A DNA stretch of 64,000 nucleotides from Ralstonia pickettii DTP0602 (GCA_000471925.1 CP006668.1:1364001-1428000), one strand, 5' to 3'. Positions 25,501-34,796 are shown, numbered from the stretch's first letter. The notes: generated by a model from the letters alone, not told the origin. Translations and numbers: made by a program.

Positions 25501-26373
25501 ATGCAGATGCCGGTCATGGACGGGTTCGAGGCCACGCGCTGCATCCGCGCCGATGCGCGGCTGGCCGGCCTGGCGGTGGTCGCGATGACCGCCAACGCCT
25601 TGCCCGAGGACCGCGAGCGCTGCCTGGCCGCCGGCATGGACGACCACATCGCCAAGCCGATCAACCCGGCGGTGTTTTTTGCCACGGTGCACTCCTGGCT
25701 GACCGGCGGGCGCAAGCTGCCGGCGACGTCAGGCACGGTTATCGCCGTGGAAGCCATGTCAGCGTGGCTGCGCGCGCTGGCTGCCGAACGGCAGCTCGAT
25801 GTGCCGGCGGCATTGGCGCGTGCCGGCGGTCAGGCCGAGACCTATCGCGGCCTGCTGGCGCGGTTCGAAGCCCACTATGGCGATGCCGGCGCCCGCACTG
25901 GCGCGCTGCTGGCGCAGGGGCGCAGTGCGGAGGCGGGGCAGCTGGCCCATGCGCTGGCCGGGGTCGCTGGCAATCTCGGCGCGATGGAAGTGTCCCGCGC
26001 CGCGGCGGCACTGGAAAGCGCGCTGCGCGAGGCCAGCGACGGTGCGCAGGCGGCGTTGCAGCAGGCGCTGGAGGTGGCGTTGTCGGACCTGCTGGCGTCG
26101 CTGCGGCGGCATTTGCCGCCGGTGCCGGCAGCGTTGACCGTAGCGACAGGCGCTGGTCCGGATGCCCATGTGCTGGAGGTACTGCGCCGGCAGCTGCGTG
26201 AAGGCGCCAGCGAAGCCGGCCAGACGCTCGCCATGCATTGCGCCGCGCTGGCGGTGGCGATGCCGGCTGGCACGCTGCGCCAGCTGGGCGATGCGATCGA
26301 AGGGTATGACTACGAGGCTGCGCTGGTGGTACTGACAGACGTGCTGCCCGCCGCCAGCGCAGCGGCGGACTGA
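22573..26373 (+). CDS. Hybrid sensor kinase with two receivers and HPt domain
   Basis: 1266 aa from the ATG at 22573. Helix 1 (about 13-38), a periplasmic Cache-like sensor to about 330 and helix 2 (about 337-357) are followed by a PAS domain ([23 protein letters not shown]). HisKA has H540 in [11 protein letters not shown], then an ATPase domain with GSGLGLAIS. The first receiver has D832 (FIDWRMPG) and the second D976 ([11 protein letters not shown]). A C-terminal HPt has H1126 in [13 protein letters not shown]. This is a full four-step phosphorelay whose end acceptor is probably the HD-GYP regulator encoded just before. Confidence 0.93.
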   Translation: MRGRFSTGGRLFGPLLAYAALLAVAVWLVAFAAASLVRENEQASVGARLGATVSTTARLLEVWSGEQRRRTASIAALQATVRLARPLLAAQGDADPVQAARFLRWITPLYRSHGYIGFALVTADDRIVVSERPERNGQLLMPESARTAQRARHEGAAVSAPYPGPPPAAADHAGRAEVPTFQAVCARIWDDERVIGTLCLRIDPHAVMLQLVTAARYGRSGDLYMIDADGRLVSPARFDEELAAQGLLAPGTPSMFNTLARVPVADGNGTWRLPPGAPLTRLAQQVLGHQTLQLAFGYRDYRGKRVAGAGLWVPALASALVLEQDMDEAFHSYLSTRNVVIGMALSILLLIGLAAWALRRGQQRLAQSEERLRAMLDHAPAIMHLKDRNHAFLALNPTTQALLGLTEREALGRTDRELAVMPDGTQERWDIEERVMATGRAEEQVYTMYSSQGPRELQVMRFPVRNPATEEVVGVGAVGIDITSQVRAHRALMELSQTLEHKVSARTRELAVANAELAEATHAAESAAQAKASFLANMSHEIRTPMNAVIGMAHLALGTRLDPKQRDYIEKIERSGQHLLGILNDILDLSKIEAGKLEVEEIDFSLERVLRTVGDLVSERAAAKQLELIVEVAPDVPDALRGDPLRIRQVLINFTTNAVKFTERGEIVVRVARCTGADAMPRVRLHFEVRDTGIGIEPDAIERLFQSFEQADSSTTRRYGGSGLGLAISQRLVQLMGGTLGVDSTPGQGSRFWFELSLLPGSQRAPALLVRPELAGRRLLVVDDHGYARQVIAAMLRGFGFRVEEAASGEAALSAIAEADAHGDPYHAAFIDWRMPGLDGIETARRLAGLPLRGPRPRPLMVTANGSEAVMREGERSGFDALLLKPVSPSVLFDATLRVLAADPDAPRPDKPVRAAPGPGWSLPQRRVLLVEDNEINREVAVHLLQQAGITPDTAENGLQALERLAVQSYNLVLMDMQMPVMDGFEATRCIRADARLAGLAVVAMTANALPEDRERCLAAGMDDHIAKPINPAVFFATVHSWLTGGRKLPATSGTVIAVEAMSAWLRALAAERQLDVPAALARAGGQAETYRGLLARFEAHYGDAGARTGALLAQGRSAEAGQLAHALAGVAGNLGAMEVSRAAAALESALREASDGAQAALQQALEVALSDLLASLRRHLPPVPAALTVATGAGPDAHVLEVLRRQLREGASEAGQTLAMHCAALAVAMPAGTLRQLGDAIEGYDYEAALVVLTDVLPAASAAAD

Positions 26374-26389
26374 AGCCCGGCGCGCCGCC

Positions 26390-26821
26390 TTACTTGGCGA
26401 ACACCTGGCTCATGTCGCCAAAGGCCTTGAACTCGAGCGCGTTGCCCGACGGGTCCAGGAAGAACATGGTGGCCTGTTCGCCGACCTGGCCCTTGAAGCG
26501 CACGTGCGGCTCGATCACGAACTTCGTGCCGGCCGCGCGCAGCCGCTCGGCCAGCGCCTCCCACTCGGCCATTGGCAGGATCGCGCCGAAATGCCGCACC
26601 GGCACGTCGTCGCCATCGACCGCGCTGGTGGCGCGATGGCCGCATTCCTCCGGCGACAGGTGCGCCACCACCTGGTGGCCGTAGAAGTTGAAATCCACCC
26701 AGGCCTCGGAGCTGCGCCCTTCGGGGCAGCCGAGCAGGTCGCCGTAGAAGCGCCGGGCCTCGGCCAGGTCGCGCACGGGAAATGCCAGGTGGAACAGGGG
26801 GATGGAAGGGGTTGCGTTCAT
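26390..26821 (-). CDS. VOC-superfamily (glyoxalase/dioxygenase-like) protein
   Basis: 143 aa from the ATG at 26821 ([18 protein letters not shown]); an ATG at 26845 is possible. Two beta-alpha-beta-beta-beta modules are visible, with the metal-site positions H19 (FHLAFPVRD), H in VRHFGAIL and E in GNALEFKAF. This makes it a single-metal vicinal-oxygen-chelate protein. The motif [14 protein letters not shown] is characteristic. The substrate is unknown. It is divergent from a LysR-type regulator that may control it. Confidence 0.85.
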   Translation of the reverse strand: MNATPSIPLFHLAFPVRDLAEARRFYGDLLGCPEGRSSEAWVDFNFYGHQVVAHLSPEECGHRATSAVDGDDVPVRHFGAILPMAEWEALAERLRAAGTKFVIEPHVRFKGQVGEQATMFFLDPSGNALEFKAFGDMSQVFAK

Positions 26822-26943
26822 GCGGGGGCCTTTGTCGGGGAGCATTCTGAAGGGTGGGCCGAAGCCTGTGGGTTGATTGTAGCCAGCAGGACTCGTAATA
26901 TGAAGCGAATCATTTTTGACCTGAGTATCAGAGTTTTCAATAG

Positions 26944-27828
26944 ATGATCCGCTACTTCCAGACCTTCCTGGTGGCCGCCGAAACCGGCTCGTTCTCCGCC
27001 GCCGCGGCGCGGCTGGCGCTGACGCAGTCGGCCGTCAGCACGCAGATCCGGCGCCTGGAAGAGGAACTGGACTGCACCCTGTTCGACCGCACCGGCAAGT
27101 CCGTGGCGCTGAGCGAGGCCGGGCGGCGGCTGGTGCCGGAAGCGCGCCGCTTTGTCGAGCTTTATGCGTCGATGAAAGACCGCGCCGGCGCGCATGCCGA
27201 CGCCGCGCCGCTGGAGTTGGGCGCGGTCTCGACGGTCCAGGCCACCCTGCTGGCCGATGCGATGCGGCGCTTTCGCGTGCGCTTTCCGGACTCGCTCGTC
27301 AACGTGGTGCCGGGCATGTCCACCCAGCTGCTGACCCAGGTGGATGCGCGCGAACTCGACATCGCCGTGCTGATCCGGCCACGGCTGGGCCTTCCGTCGG
27401 ACCTGAAGTGGGTGCCGCTGGTGCGCGAGGGCTTTGTCGGCATCGGCCCGGCCGGCGCGCCGCCGGACCTGCGCGCGATGCTGGAGACGCTGCCGTTTAT
27501 CCGCTACAACCGCCATTCCACCGGCGGCCAGCTGGTGGAGCGCTACCTGAAGCGCCAGCGGCTATGGGTCAGGGAAGGGATGGAGCTGGACGAGCCGGCG
27601 GTCATCCTGCAGATGGTGGAAGCCGGGCTGGGCTGCGCCATCATCCCGTCCGGGCTGGTGCCGCTGCGGCAGGCAGCCGGCGTGGTGCAGGCGCCGCTGC
27701 CGGGCGGGCCGCTTTATCGCGACGTGGGGGTGCTGGTGCGCGAGTCGGCGCTGCGCCGCGAACCGGTCGCGGCGCTGATCGATGCCTTCGTGGCTGCCAG
27801 CGCCCGCTGGCAGCCTGGCGTGGCGTAG
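26944..27828 (+). CDS. LysR-type transcriptional regulator
   Basis: 294 aa. The N-terminal winged helix-turn-helix is [43 protein letters not shown]. The C-terminal half is a two-lobe substrate-binding-like effector domain. The gene is divergent from the VOC gene with a 122-bp spacer of low GC, where LysR sites usually lie. This suggests it controls that gene and itself. Confidence 0.9.
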   Translation: MIRYFQTFLVAAETGSFSAAAARLALTQSAVSTQIRRLEEELDCTLFDRTGKSVALSEAGRRLVPEARRFVELYASMKDRAGAHADAAPLELGAVSTVQATLLADAMRRFRVRFPDSLVNVVPGMSTQLLTQVDARELDIAVLIRPRLGLPSDLKWVPLVREGFVGIGPAGAPPDLRAMLETLPFIRYNRHSTGGQLVERYLKRQRLWVREGMELDEPAVILQMVEAGLGCAIIPSGLVPLRQAAGVVQAPLPGGPLYRDVGVLVRESALRREPVAALIDAFVAASARWQPGVA

Positions 27829-27843
27829 GCTCCGCGCAGGCGG

Positions 27844-28179
27844 TCAGCAGCCGCCGGGCAAGACCATCGTCACCAGCACCGAGGCATCGGTGAGGGCCGT
27901 CACGTCGTAGCGCACGCACGGCCCCAGGTAGAGCAGGTCGCCCTGGCGCAGGTGGCGCTCGGCGCCGTCCACGCGCAGCCGCACTTCGCCTTCCAGGCAG
28001 TGCACGGTCATCGGGCCATCCACCGAATGCGGTGGCACATGCTTGCCCGCCTTCAGCACCAGGCGCATCACTTCCAGCGGGCCTTCCTTGAACAAGGCCT
28101 GGGTGGCGGTCTGGTCCAGCCGAGTGCCCAATGGCAGCACGCTGGCGATCTGTCCGGAAGAAAGGTGGGGCAGGGACAT
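27844..28179 (-). CDS. Single-domain cupin protein
   Basis: 111 aa. It has the cupin strands and motif 1 (AGKHVPPHSVDGPMTVHCLEGEVRL) and motif 2 (GDLLYLGPCVRYDVTAL). Metal-site His residues in HVPPHS and MTVHCLEG are present, but the usual motif 2 His is not obvious. Function is unknown; single cupins are often sugar isomerases, dioxygenases or ligand sensors. It is convergent with the LysR gene. Confidence 0.8.
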   Translation of the reverse strand: MSLPHLSSGQIASVLPLGTRLDQTATQALFKEGPLEVMRLVLKAGKHVPPHSVDGPMTVHCLEGEVRLRVDGAERHLRQGDLLYLGPCVRYDVTALTDASVLVTMVLPGGC

Positions 28180-28293
28180 GCGCGGCTCCTCGCTTGTAGT
28201 GGGGTAGCTTGGTTGTGGCTTGTCAGGCGCAGCTGGCGCTTGCCGGCCGCACGCCTTCTCAATCTAGCACCGGAGCGCGCGCGTCGACAGCGT

Positions 28294-28467
28294 TCAGCAT
28301 GCCGTAGCCGGCGTAGGGGAGTCGGCCGGTTGTGCGCAATGGGCGGCATGACGCGCGCGAGCCGCGGCGCGGGCGCGCTCGATGACGGCCCAGTCGGGGC
28401 CGGCGGCGGCCGGCAGGGATGCGGTGATGGCGCCCAGGCCAAGCAGGGCGAGCAGGACGGTTTTCAT
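28294..28467 (-). CDS. Possible 57-aa exported peptide
   Basis: 57 aa, starting MKTVLLALLGLGAITASLPAAA, a convincing signal peptide with a likely cut after residue 22. The mature part has Arg/Ala-rich helix (VIERARAAARARHAAH) and two cysteines (Cys44 and Cys57). The upstream bases on this strand are pyrimidine-rich and offer no ribosome-binding site, which lowers confidence. It follows another small exported-protein gene on the same strand after about 96 bp. Confidence 0.45.
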   Translation of the reverse strand: MKTVLLALLGLGAITASLPAAAGPDWAVIERARAAARARHAAHCAQPADSPTPATAC

Positions 28468-28498
28468 GGGAGGTCGGGAGGCGGGGGGAAGGAGACTG

Positions 28499-28553
28499 GC
28501 CGGAACCGGGCAATTCCGGTCAGCGCTGCTGCCACGGCTGGCGCCGTGGCAGC
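28499..28553 (-). repeat. Two hairpins between the small exported-protein genes
   Basis: GCTGCCACGG (28528-28537) and CCGTGGCAGC (28544-28553) form a perfect 10-bp stem, 11 nt past the stop of the repeat protein. CCGGAA and TTCCGG (about 28500-28518) form a second. There is no clear T run, so they may protect or attenuate the transcript rather than end it. Confidence 0.5.
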
Positions 28554-28563
28554 GACAGATGCG

Positions 28564-28920
28564 TCAGGCGGCTGCCTGCGTGCGCGCGGCGGCGTGGGCC
28601 GGCGACGCGGATACGCCGCTGCGGTCCATGCCGGCCAGTTCCATGCCGGCGGCTGCGCGGTTGGCGCCGTCGGTGAACGGGTCGCGCTTGTCGTTGACGC
28701 GGGCGCCGTCGGTGAAGGGATCGCGCTTGCCGTTGACGTGCGCGCCTTCGGTGAACGGATCGCGCTTGCCGTTGTGCATGCTGTAGCCATCACGGTCGGC
28801 GGCGACGCCGCGGTCGTTCAGGCCTTGTGCCGCGGCGGCGTTGCAGGCAAGGGCGCCGGCACCGAGTGCTGCGATGGAGATGGCCGTGGCAAGGAGGGCT
28901 TTGAGATCGTTTTTATGCAT
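28564..28920 (-). CDS. Exported protein with three 13-residue repeats
   Basis: 118 aa. A signal peptide covers residues 1-31 (ALLATAISIAALGAGALACNAAAA). Residues 50-88 are three tandem 13-mers of the form NGKRDPFT(E/D)GA(H/R)V, then an Ala-rich tail. The repeats are acidic-aromatic and basic at once, with conserved Asp and Pro. No family recognised. The ATG at 28920 is chosen because it starts the signal peptide; the ribosome site is weak. It lies 181 bp downstream of the efflux operon on the same strand. Confidence 0.7.
   Translation of the reverse strand: MHKNDLKALLATAISIAALGAGALACNAAAAQGLNDRGVAADRDGYSMHNGKRDPFTEGAHVNGKRDPFTDGARVNDKRDPFTDGANRAAAGMELAGMDRSGVSASPAHAAARTQAAA
28657..28773 (-). 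repeat. Three 39-bp in-frame tandem repeats
   Basis: Three units of 39 bp encode the 13-residue repeats of the exported protein. The DNA copies are very similar to each other, including synonymous positions, which suggests recent duplication and possible copy-number variation. Confidence 0.8.
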
Positions 28921-29101
28921 GTCTGCTGTGTTGGGTTGAAGGACGGCATGGCCTGGCAGGGCCATTGCGGGAGCGGCGGATCTGCTTGCCACATGCCGTC
29001 CGGTTCGCCTTGTGGGCGGTGCCGCGGCGTGGGAAGCGTGCGGCACGGGACGAAGTGTAGTCACGCTGATCCATTCCTGTGATGATTTAAACGGCGTGAA
29101 A

Positions 29102-30565
29102 TCATTCGCTTTTTTCATCTTGAGCCGATGTGGCTGGCGTGGCCATGCGGCCGGCCTGCCAGCCGCCGCCCAGCGCCAGGAACAGGTCGACCTGGCGCGA
29201 CACCACGTGACCCTCCGAGGCCGCCAGCGCGGCCTCGGCATCGGCCAGTGTCCGTTCCGCGTCGAGGAGCGCCAGATAGGGAATGCGCCCCGCCTGCTGC
29301 AGCCGGCGCTGCTGCCTCGCGGCCTCGCCGGCATGCTCGTACGCGGCGTGCAGGGCCTCGTGCCGTTCCAGTTCGCGCGTGTAGGCGGACAACGCCGTCT
29401 CGGTTTCCTGCAGCGCGCGCAGCACCGCGCCGTCGAAGCGCGCCAGCGCCGCCTCCGCAGCGGCCTCATGGCCGTGGATACGGTGGCGCACGCCGTTGGT
29501 CGGCAATGACCAGCTCAGCAACGGCCCCACGCTCCAGCGTGCGGTGGGACCGCTGCCGAGGTGACTGAGTACGCCGGTCAGGCCGGCACTGGCGCCGATG
29601 CGGATCGACGGGTAAAGGTCAGCGGTGGCCACGCCGATGCGCGCGGTCGCGGCGGCCAGCTCGCGCTCGGCCTGGCGGACATCGGGCCGGCGCCTGAGCA
29701 GTGTGGCGCCATCGCCCACGGGCAGCGGCGTGCGCAGCGTGGGTTCCCCATGGCATTCGACCTCGTCTGGCGGCAGCCCCGCGGGCGGCTTGCCGAGCAG
29801 CAGTGCCAGCCGGTAGCGCGCCGCAGTGCGGGATGCCTCCAGTGCGGGCAGGGCGGCGCGCAGCGCTTCGGTGCGGGCGCGCTCGCGTGCGACGTCGGCG
29901 GGCTCGCCGCGCCCGCCTGCCACCAGCCGGCGCGTTGCGCCCAGCGTGCGCTGCTGTACCTCGAGCTGCCGCGTGGCGGCCGCCAGTTCATGCGTGGCCG
30001 CGCAGCCCTGCACGTAGGCGCGCACGGTCTGCGCGGCCACGCTGACGCGCACCTGGTCAAGCGCGGCTTCGCTGGCCTGCGCGCCGGCCAGCGCGGCCTC
30101 GTCGGCCCGGGCCAGCTTGCCGAAGAAATCGATCAGATAGGACACGCCCAGGCCGAAGTCGCCGAGATTGAACACCGGCGGTTTCTCGGTCTGCAGGAAG
30201 CTCTCGGCCGACAATTGCGCGCGCGACACGCTCGCGCTGGCGCCGCCCTGCGGCAGGTTTTCAGACTCGACTTCGTGCAGCAGCGCCACCGCGCGGCGCA
30301 GGTTGGCGGCGGCGGCACGGATATCCGTGTTGGCGGCCAGCGCCTGTTGCACCAGGCGGTCGAGCCGTTGGTCGTCATAGAGCCGCCACCAGTCGTCGGG
30401 CACGGGCGCGATGGCAACGCCGTGCGCAGCGCCGCCTTGCAGCGGACCGTTGGCGGCGGGCGCCCGTACCGCAGCGTCGCCAGGCACGCGGTAGTCCGGG
30501 CCCACGGTCGTGCAGGCGCACAGGGTTGCGGCCACACAGGCCAGCCATCGACGGCGCCGCATCAC
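29102..30565 (-). CDS. NodT/OprM-type outer-membrane efflux lipoprotein
   Basis: 487 aa. The signal peptide ends in the lipobox LCAC, and the mature protein has the two repeated TolC-family halves with long alpha-helical regions (for example LDRLVQQALAANTDIRAAAANLRRA and FDGAVLRALQETETALSAYTRELERHEAL). Motif TVGPDYRVP is typical for NodT lipoproteins. It forms the outer-membrane channel of the efflux system encoded upstream. The start overlaps the stop of the adaptor gene by 4 bp. Confidence 0.93.
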   Translation of the reverse strand: MMRRRRWLACVAATLCACTTVGPDYRVPGDAAVRAPAANGPLQGGAAHGVAIAPVPDDWWRLYDDQRLDRLVQQALAANTDIRAAAANLRRAVALLHEVESENLPQGGASASVSRAQLSAESFLQTEKPPVFNLGDFGLGVSYLIDFFGKLARADEAALAGAQASEAALDQVRVSVAAQTVRAYVQGCAATHELAAATRQLEVQQRTLGATRRLVAGGRGEPADVARERARTEALRAALPALEASRTAARYRLALLLGKPPAGLPPDEVECHGEPTLRTPLPVGDGATLLRRRPDVRQAERELAAATARIGVATADLYPSIRIGASAGLTGVLSHLGSGPTARWSVGPLLSWSLPTNGVRHRIHGHEAAAEAALARFDGAVLRALQETETALSAYTRELERHEALHAAYEHAGEAARQQRRLQQAGRIPYLALLDAERTLADAEAALAASEGHVVSRQVDLFLALGGGWQAGRMATPATSAQDEKSE

Positions 30566-31467
30566 GAACGCGGCCCCACGCGGCGCGGGGCGTCATTGCC
30601 GCGCTGCTCCAGCACCGCCACGGTGGCCGTGCGGCCCGACACCAGCCGCACATCGGCGGGCACGTCTTCCAGCACGATGCGCACCGGCACGCGCTGCGCC
30701 AGCCGCACCCAGTTGAAGGTCGGGTTGACGTTGGGCAGCAGGTTGGCGCCGGCGCTGCGGTCGCGGTCCTCGATGCCGGCGGCAATGCTCTGCACATGGC
30801 CGCGCAGGTGCCGCGGCTCGCCCATGATATGCACGTCGACGGGGCTGCCGATGCGGATGCGGTGCAGCTTGGTCTCCTCGAAATAGCCCTCCACATGGAA
30901 CGAGGCGGCGTCGACCACCGACAGCACCGGGCGGCCGGTGGAGACATAGTCGCCCAGCCGCGGCAGCCGGTCGTTGAGGTAGCCCTCCACCGGGCTGCGC
31001 ACGCTGGTCCGTTCGAGGTTCAGCTGCGCCAGCCGCACCGCGGCCTCGGCCTGCGCCAGCGCGGCCTGGCCTTGCTCCACGCGAGCGCGGCCCTGTTCGG
31101 CGACCTCGCCGGCAACCAGGCCATCCAGCGTGCGATTGCGTGCGGCCTCGCGCCGCGCCTGCGCCAGCGCGGCGCGCTGCGTGGCGGCGGTGGCCTGCCC
31201 CTGCTGCAGCGCCAGCGCGTAGCGGTCGCGGTCGATCTCGAACAGCACCTCGCCGCGGCGCACGTACTGGTTGTCGCGCACCCGCACGCTGATGACCAGG
31301 CCCGAGACATCGGGCGCGACCTGGACAATGTCGGCGCGCACATGGCCGTCGCGGGTCCACGGCGCGGCCGTGTAGTAGTCCCACAGGTGGCGCAGCACCA
31401 GCAGCGCGGCGAGCGCGGCCAGCAGCGTGGGCAGCAAGGGAAGGAAGTTGCGGAGTCGGAAATTCAT
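30562..31467 (-). CDS. HlyD-family periplasmic adaptor (AaeA-like)
   Basis: 301 aa. One N-terminal helix (LLPTLLAALAALLVLRHLWDYY) anchors it. The next part is YTAAPWTRDGHVRADIVQVAPDVSGLV, the AaeA/EmrA signature, followed by a coiled-coil hairpin and a lipoyl half domain (SVRSPVEGYLNDRLPRLGDYV). It bridges the FUSC transporter and the outer-membrane channel. It overlaps both neighbours by 4 bp (ATGA), showing translational coupling. Confidence 0.92.
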   Translation of the reverse strand: MNFRLRNFLPLLPTLLAALAALLVLRHLWDYYTAAPWTRDGHVRADIVQVAPDVSGLVISVRVRDNQYVRRGEVLFEIDRDRYALALQQGQATAATQRAALAQARREAARNRTLDGLVAGEVAEQGRARVEQGQAALAQAEAAVRLAQLNLERTSVRSPVEGYLNDRLPRLGDYVSTGRPVLSVVDAASFHVEGYFEETKLHRIRIGSPVDVHIMGEPRHLRGHVQSIAAGIEDRDRSAGANLLPNVNPTFNWVRLAQRVPVRIVLEDVPADVRLVSGRTATVAVLEQRGNDAPRRVGPRS

Positions 31468-31682
31468 GATGGCAGTGCCGGCACCGCGACAAAGACCGCG
31501 GCCACAGCACCCAGGACGATCACATAGAGGGAAAGGTTGAACAGCGAGCGGTGCCAGATATGCCGGTAGCAGCCCAGCGCCGCCAGCACCATGCGGATCG
31601 CGGTGGTGACGGCGAAGGCGAGCACCATCAGTACCAGCACACCGGGCACGAAGACGCCGTAGAGATCGATTTCACTGAGCAT
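31464..31682 (-). CDS. DUF1656 small membrane protein (AaeX-like)
   Basis: 72 aa from the ATG at 31682 (MLSEIDLYGVFVPGVLVLMVLA). Two transmembrane helices with a short basic loop are visible. The EIDLYGVFVP start is the family hallmark. AaeX proteins always accompany AaeAB-type efflux pumps, and their role is unclear. It lies 23 bp after the FUSC gene. Confidence 0.9.
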   Translation of the reverse strand: MLSEIDLYGVFVPGVLVLMVLAFAVTTAIRMVLAALGCYRHIWHRSLFNLSLYVIVLGAVAAVFVAVPALPS

Positions 31683-31705
31683 GGGTGCAGCAGAGGCGTT
31701 GGAAG

Positions 31706-33685
31706 TCAGCGGGCCGGCGCACCGGGCTGCAGCGTGACCTGCAGTACCACCAGTGCGCCGAGCGTGCCGCCATGCCTGCGCCCCGGCAGCGCGGCCACGC
31801 CGGCGATGGCTTCGGCCACCGATGCCGCCAGCCCGGCCGGCACTGGGACCGCATGGCCCGTGCGCAGCCGCGCGCGGAAATGCCGCGCCACGGCAGCCAG
31901 CACCCGCCGCACCGGCTTGCGCGTCGCGGGCTGCAATGCCGGCAGCGCCTTTTGCAGCGCCAGCGCGCAGTAGCCGACTTGCAGGGCATGGAACCCCTCG
32001 GACGACAACGGATCGCCAGCGGCGCCCAGCCGCGGCACCAACTGCCCGAGCCGGTCGAGCATGCGCGCACCAAGCCGCGCATCGCCATCGGTACGCAGCG
32101 TGGCGGCCTGCGCCAGGTCTTGCCAGCTGGCGCGCACCAGCCGCTGTGCCGCCGCGCGCGCGCCGAACGGACGCACCGCCATCGACCACAGCGGCGCGAA
32201 CAGCATCGCCGCGGCGCTGGCCAGGCAGGTATTGAAGGTGCCGAGGAAATCCGCGTCGAACACCGATTGCACATTGGCGAACGAAGCCGTGTTGACCGAC
32301 AGCAGCATTGCGATCAACTGGAAGCCCGGCCGCGCGATCAGCAGTCCGATGCCCAGGTAGGGCAGCGCCAGCATCGCCACCAGCGCCTCGAAGGTGCGTG
32401 CATGCGGCACCACCAGGAACAGGTAGCCGGACGACACCAGCAGGCAGACCCCACTCCAGCGCAGGAAGGCCCCGGCCATGCGGCGCGGCTCGTCGATGGC
32501 CGCGAAAAAGCAGCATGCGATCGACGCCACCGCCACCGCGCCCGCACCATCCTCCCAGCCGGAGAAGATCCACAGCAGCCCCGCGCAGAACACCGCTAGC
32601 CCACTGGAGACGGCGCCGAACAGCAGCATGCCGTGGTCATGGTGCAGCGCCGCCGCGTCCGGGGCGGCATCCTCACGCACTTGCGGCGGGCGCGCGCTGC
32701 GGTCGCCGATGCCTTGCTGCAGCGCGTGGCATTCCGCGTACACGGTGCACAGGCGTTGCAGCTGGTCGGCGGCGGTTGCCGCCAGCCCTGCATGCCAGTC
32801 GATCGGGTGCCCGTCATGGTCAGCAGGCCAGCCGCCCGCGATCGACGGCGCGGGCCCGGCCGCCCCATCGCCGAGCCACGCCGCCGTCGCCGACAGCGCC
32901 GCGTCAAGTTCGGCGGGCATGCCTTGCGGATGACTGCGCAGCGCCTGCAGCACGGTCTCCAGCGACGACAGCAGCGGCATCAGCATGGTCATGCGCTGGC
33001 GCAGCGCGCGGGCGTGGCGCAGCGGGTGGCTGCCTCCGGTGTCGTAGGTCAGCTGGCTGGCGAGCTGGTCGAGTGCGAGGATATCGGCGGCCAGCCGGTG
33101 CCGGCCGTCATCCGCGCGCGGGCTGCCGGTCAGGATGTCGGTGGCCCATGCCGCCGCATCGGCCAGCCACGTGGCCGCGCGTGCGCGCAGCGCCGGCGCC
33201 ACCTTGGCCGGAAAGACCACCGAGCCCACCAGCCCGGCGCAGACGATGCCGATCACGATCTCCTCGATCCGCGCCACGGCGATATCGAAGATCTGCGCCG
33301 GCTGGCTGACCGCCGGCAGCGCGATGATCGGCAGTGTGTAGGCGGCCAGCAGGAACACATAGCTGCGCGGCGTGCGCTGCAGCAGCGACAGGTAGACCAG
33401 CGCGGTGATCCACAGCGCAATCGCGGCCATCAGCACGATCGGCATATTGACCAGCTGCGGCACGGTCGCCACCGCGGCGGCCGCGCCCAGCACCGTGCCG
33501 GCCACGCGATATGCCGCCTTGGAGCGCGTGGCGCCGGTGAGCGGGTGCGAGACGAAGTAGACCGTCGCCATCGCCCAGTACGGCCGCGGCAGGCCGAGCG
33601 CCAGCGCGAGATAGAGCGCCAGCATCGCGGCGGCGAATGCCTTCAGCGAGAACTGCCACTGTCGTGCATTCGGCCAGCTAGCCAT
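31706..33685 (-). CDS. FUSC-family (AaeB-like) aromatic acid exporter
   Basis: 659 aa from the ATG at 33685 (MASWPNARQWQFSLKAF). Two blocks of hydrophobic helices (about residues 12-165 and 355-505) are each followed by a cytoplasmic region, the AaeB layout. Motifs include LPRPYWAMATVYFVSHPLTGATRSKAAYRVAGTVLGA. AaeB exports hydroxybenzoic-type acids using proton force. The operon order is FUSC, DUF1656, HlyD, NodT. A divergent LysR-type gene resembles AaeR in position. The substrate is inferred from the family only. Confidence 0.92.
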   Translation of the reverse strand: MASWPNARQWQFSLKAFAAAMLALYLALALGLPRPYWAMATVYFVSHPLTGATRSKAAYRVAGTVLGAAAAVATVPQLVNMPIVLMAAIALWITALVYLSLLQRTPRSYVFLLAAYTLPIIALPAVSQPAQIFDIAVARIEEIVIGIVCAGLVGSVVFPAKVAPALRARAATWLADAAAWATDILTGSPRADDGRHRLAADILALDQLASQLTYDTGGSHPLRHARALRQRMTMLMPLLSSLETVLQALRSHPQGMPAELDAALSATAAWLGDGAAGPAPSIAGGWPADHDGHPIDWHAGLAATAADQLQRLCTVYAECHALQQGIGDRSARPPQVREDAAPDAAALHHDHGMLLFGAVSSGLAVFCAGLLWIFSGWEDGAGAVAVASIACCFFAAIDEPRRMAGAFLRWSGVCLLVSSGYLFLVVPHARTFEALVAMLALPYLGIGLLIARPGFQLIAMLLSVNTASFANVQSVFDADFLGTFNTCLASAAAMLFAPLWSMAVRPFGARAAAQRLVRASWQDLAQAATLRTDGDARLGARMLDRLGQLVPRLGAAGDPLSSEGFHALQVGYCALALQKALPALQPATRKPVRRVLAAVARHFRARLRTGHAVPVPAGLAASVAEAIAGVAALPGRRHGGTLGALVVLQVTLQPGAPAR

Positions 33686-33899
33686 GGGGCGGGGGTATAG
33701 GTGACGAGGGTTGGGGGCGCGCATCGCCACCTGCCGCTCCGGGCTTCATAGGGGGCGCGGTCGGGCAGGGGCAATGCGTGGAAGCGAAGTGTAGCCAAAC
33801 CTTCCGCATTCCATTCATGATTTAATATTGGCCTCTCCATTCCATTTGTTCATGGATGCGAGCGCCTGTGCAACCGGGCTTCCGCATACCATCGCCACG
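33686..33899. promoter_or_regulatory. Divergent promoter region of the efflux operon and its LysR gene
   Basis: 214 bp. The part at 33790-33860 is AT-richer than its surroundings and holds CCAT...ATGG half-sites (near 33841-33855), which could be a LysR T-N11-A type site. An in-frame ATG at 33852 exists for the LysR gene but adds a non-conserved leader. Confidence 0.35.
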
Positions 33900-34796
33900 A
33901 TGCCCATCGATATCCGCGCCCTGCGCTATTTCGTCGAGACCGCGCGCCTGCGCAGCTTCACCCAGGCCGCCACCTCGCTCTTCGTGACCCAGTCGACCAT
34001 CAGCAAGATGGTGAAACAGCTGGAGGACGAGGTCGGCCAGCCGCTGCTGATCCGCGAAGGCAAGAGCGTGCGCCTGACCGACGTCGGCCGCGTGGTCTAC
34101 GAGCGCGGGCAGGAGGCGCTGGGCGTGGTCCACCGGCTGACGCTGGAAGTGGCCGACTTGTCCTCGCTCGGCCGCGGGCAGCTGACGGTGGGGATCCCGC
34201 CGATGGTCAACCTGTTTTTCTCGCCCGCGGTCAGCGCGTTCCGACAACGCTATCCCAACCTGTTGCTGACGCTGGACGAGCACGGCGGGCAGGTGGTGGA
34301 GCAGCTGGTGGCCAGTGGCGAACTGGAAGTCGGCGCCACCGTGCTGCCCGGCGACAGCGGCCTGGCGCTGGAGACGCGCCAGTTCGGGCGCTACCCGATC
34401 TGGGCCGTGGGCCCGCGCAAGGCCAGCTGGGCGCGCGGTCGCACGGTCTCGCTGGGCGCGCTGCGCGACGAGCCGCTGGTCATGCTGACCGACGATTTCT
34501 CGCTGACGCGCAAGCTGCGGCAGGCCTTCCTGGAGGCGCGCATCGAACCGCGCGTGGTGGCGCGCAGCGGTCACTGGGATTTCCTCGCCTCGATGGCGGC
34601 GGCGGGGCTGGGCACTACCTTCCTGCCGCAACCGCTGGCCGAGCGACTGCAGGGCCAGGACACGCTGGCGATGGCACGCCTGACCGAGCCGGCGGTGGAC
34701 TGGACGATGGCGCATATCTGGTCGCCAGGACGTTACCTGTCGCACGCGGCGCGGGCCTGGCTGGCGGTTTGCGAGGAGATGCTGGGCGAGGGCTAG
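33900..34796 (+). CDS. LysR-type regulator, likely of the efflux operon
   Basis: 298 aa from the ATG at 33900 (MPIDIRALRYFVETARLRSFTQAATSLFVTQSTISKMVKQLEDEVG). The DNA-binding and effector domains are complete. Its divergent position to the AaeXAB-like genes is the same as that of aaeR in E. coli, so activation of the pump by an aromatic acid is the likely role (inference). It ends 66 bp before the convergent gene at 34863. Confidence 0.9.
   Translation: MPIDIRALRYFVETARLRSFTQAATSLFVTQSTISKMVKQLEDEVGQPLLIREGKSVRLTDVGRVVYERGQEALGVVHRLTLEVADLSSLGRGQLTVGIPPMVNLFFSPAVSAFRQRYPNLLLTLDEHGGQVVEQLVASGELEVGATVLPGDSGLALETRQFGRYPIWAVGPRKASWARGRTVSLGALRDEPLVMLTDDFSLTRKLRQAFLEARIEPRVVARSGHWDFLASMAAAGLGTTFLPQPLAERLQGQDTLAMARLTEPAVDWTMAHIWSPGRYLSHAARAWLAVCEEMLGEG

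Noticed and set aside
23776..25692. Minus-strand open frame of 638 codons opposite the hybrid kinase
   Set aside because: Same antisense composition, no start context and no domains, while the plus strand encodes intact kinase and receiver domains.
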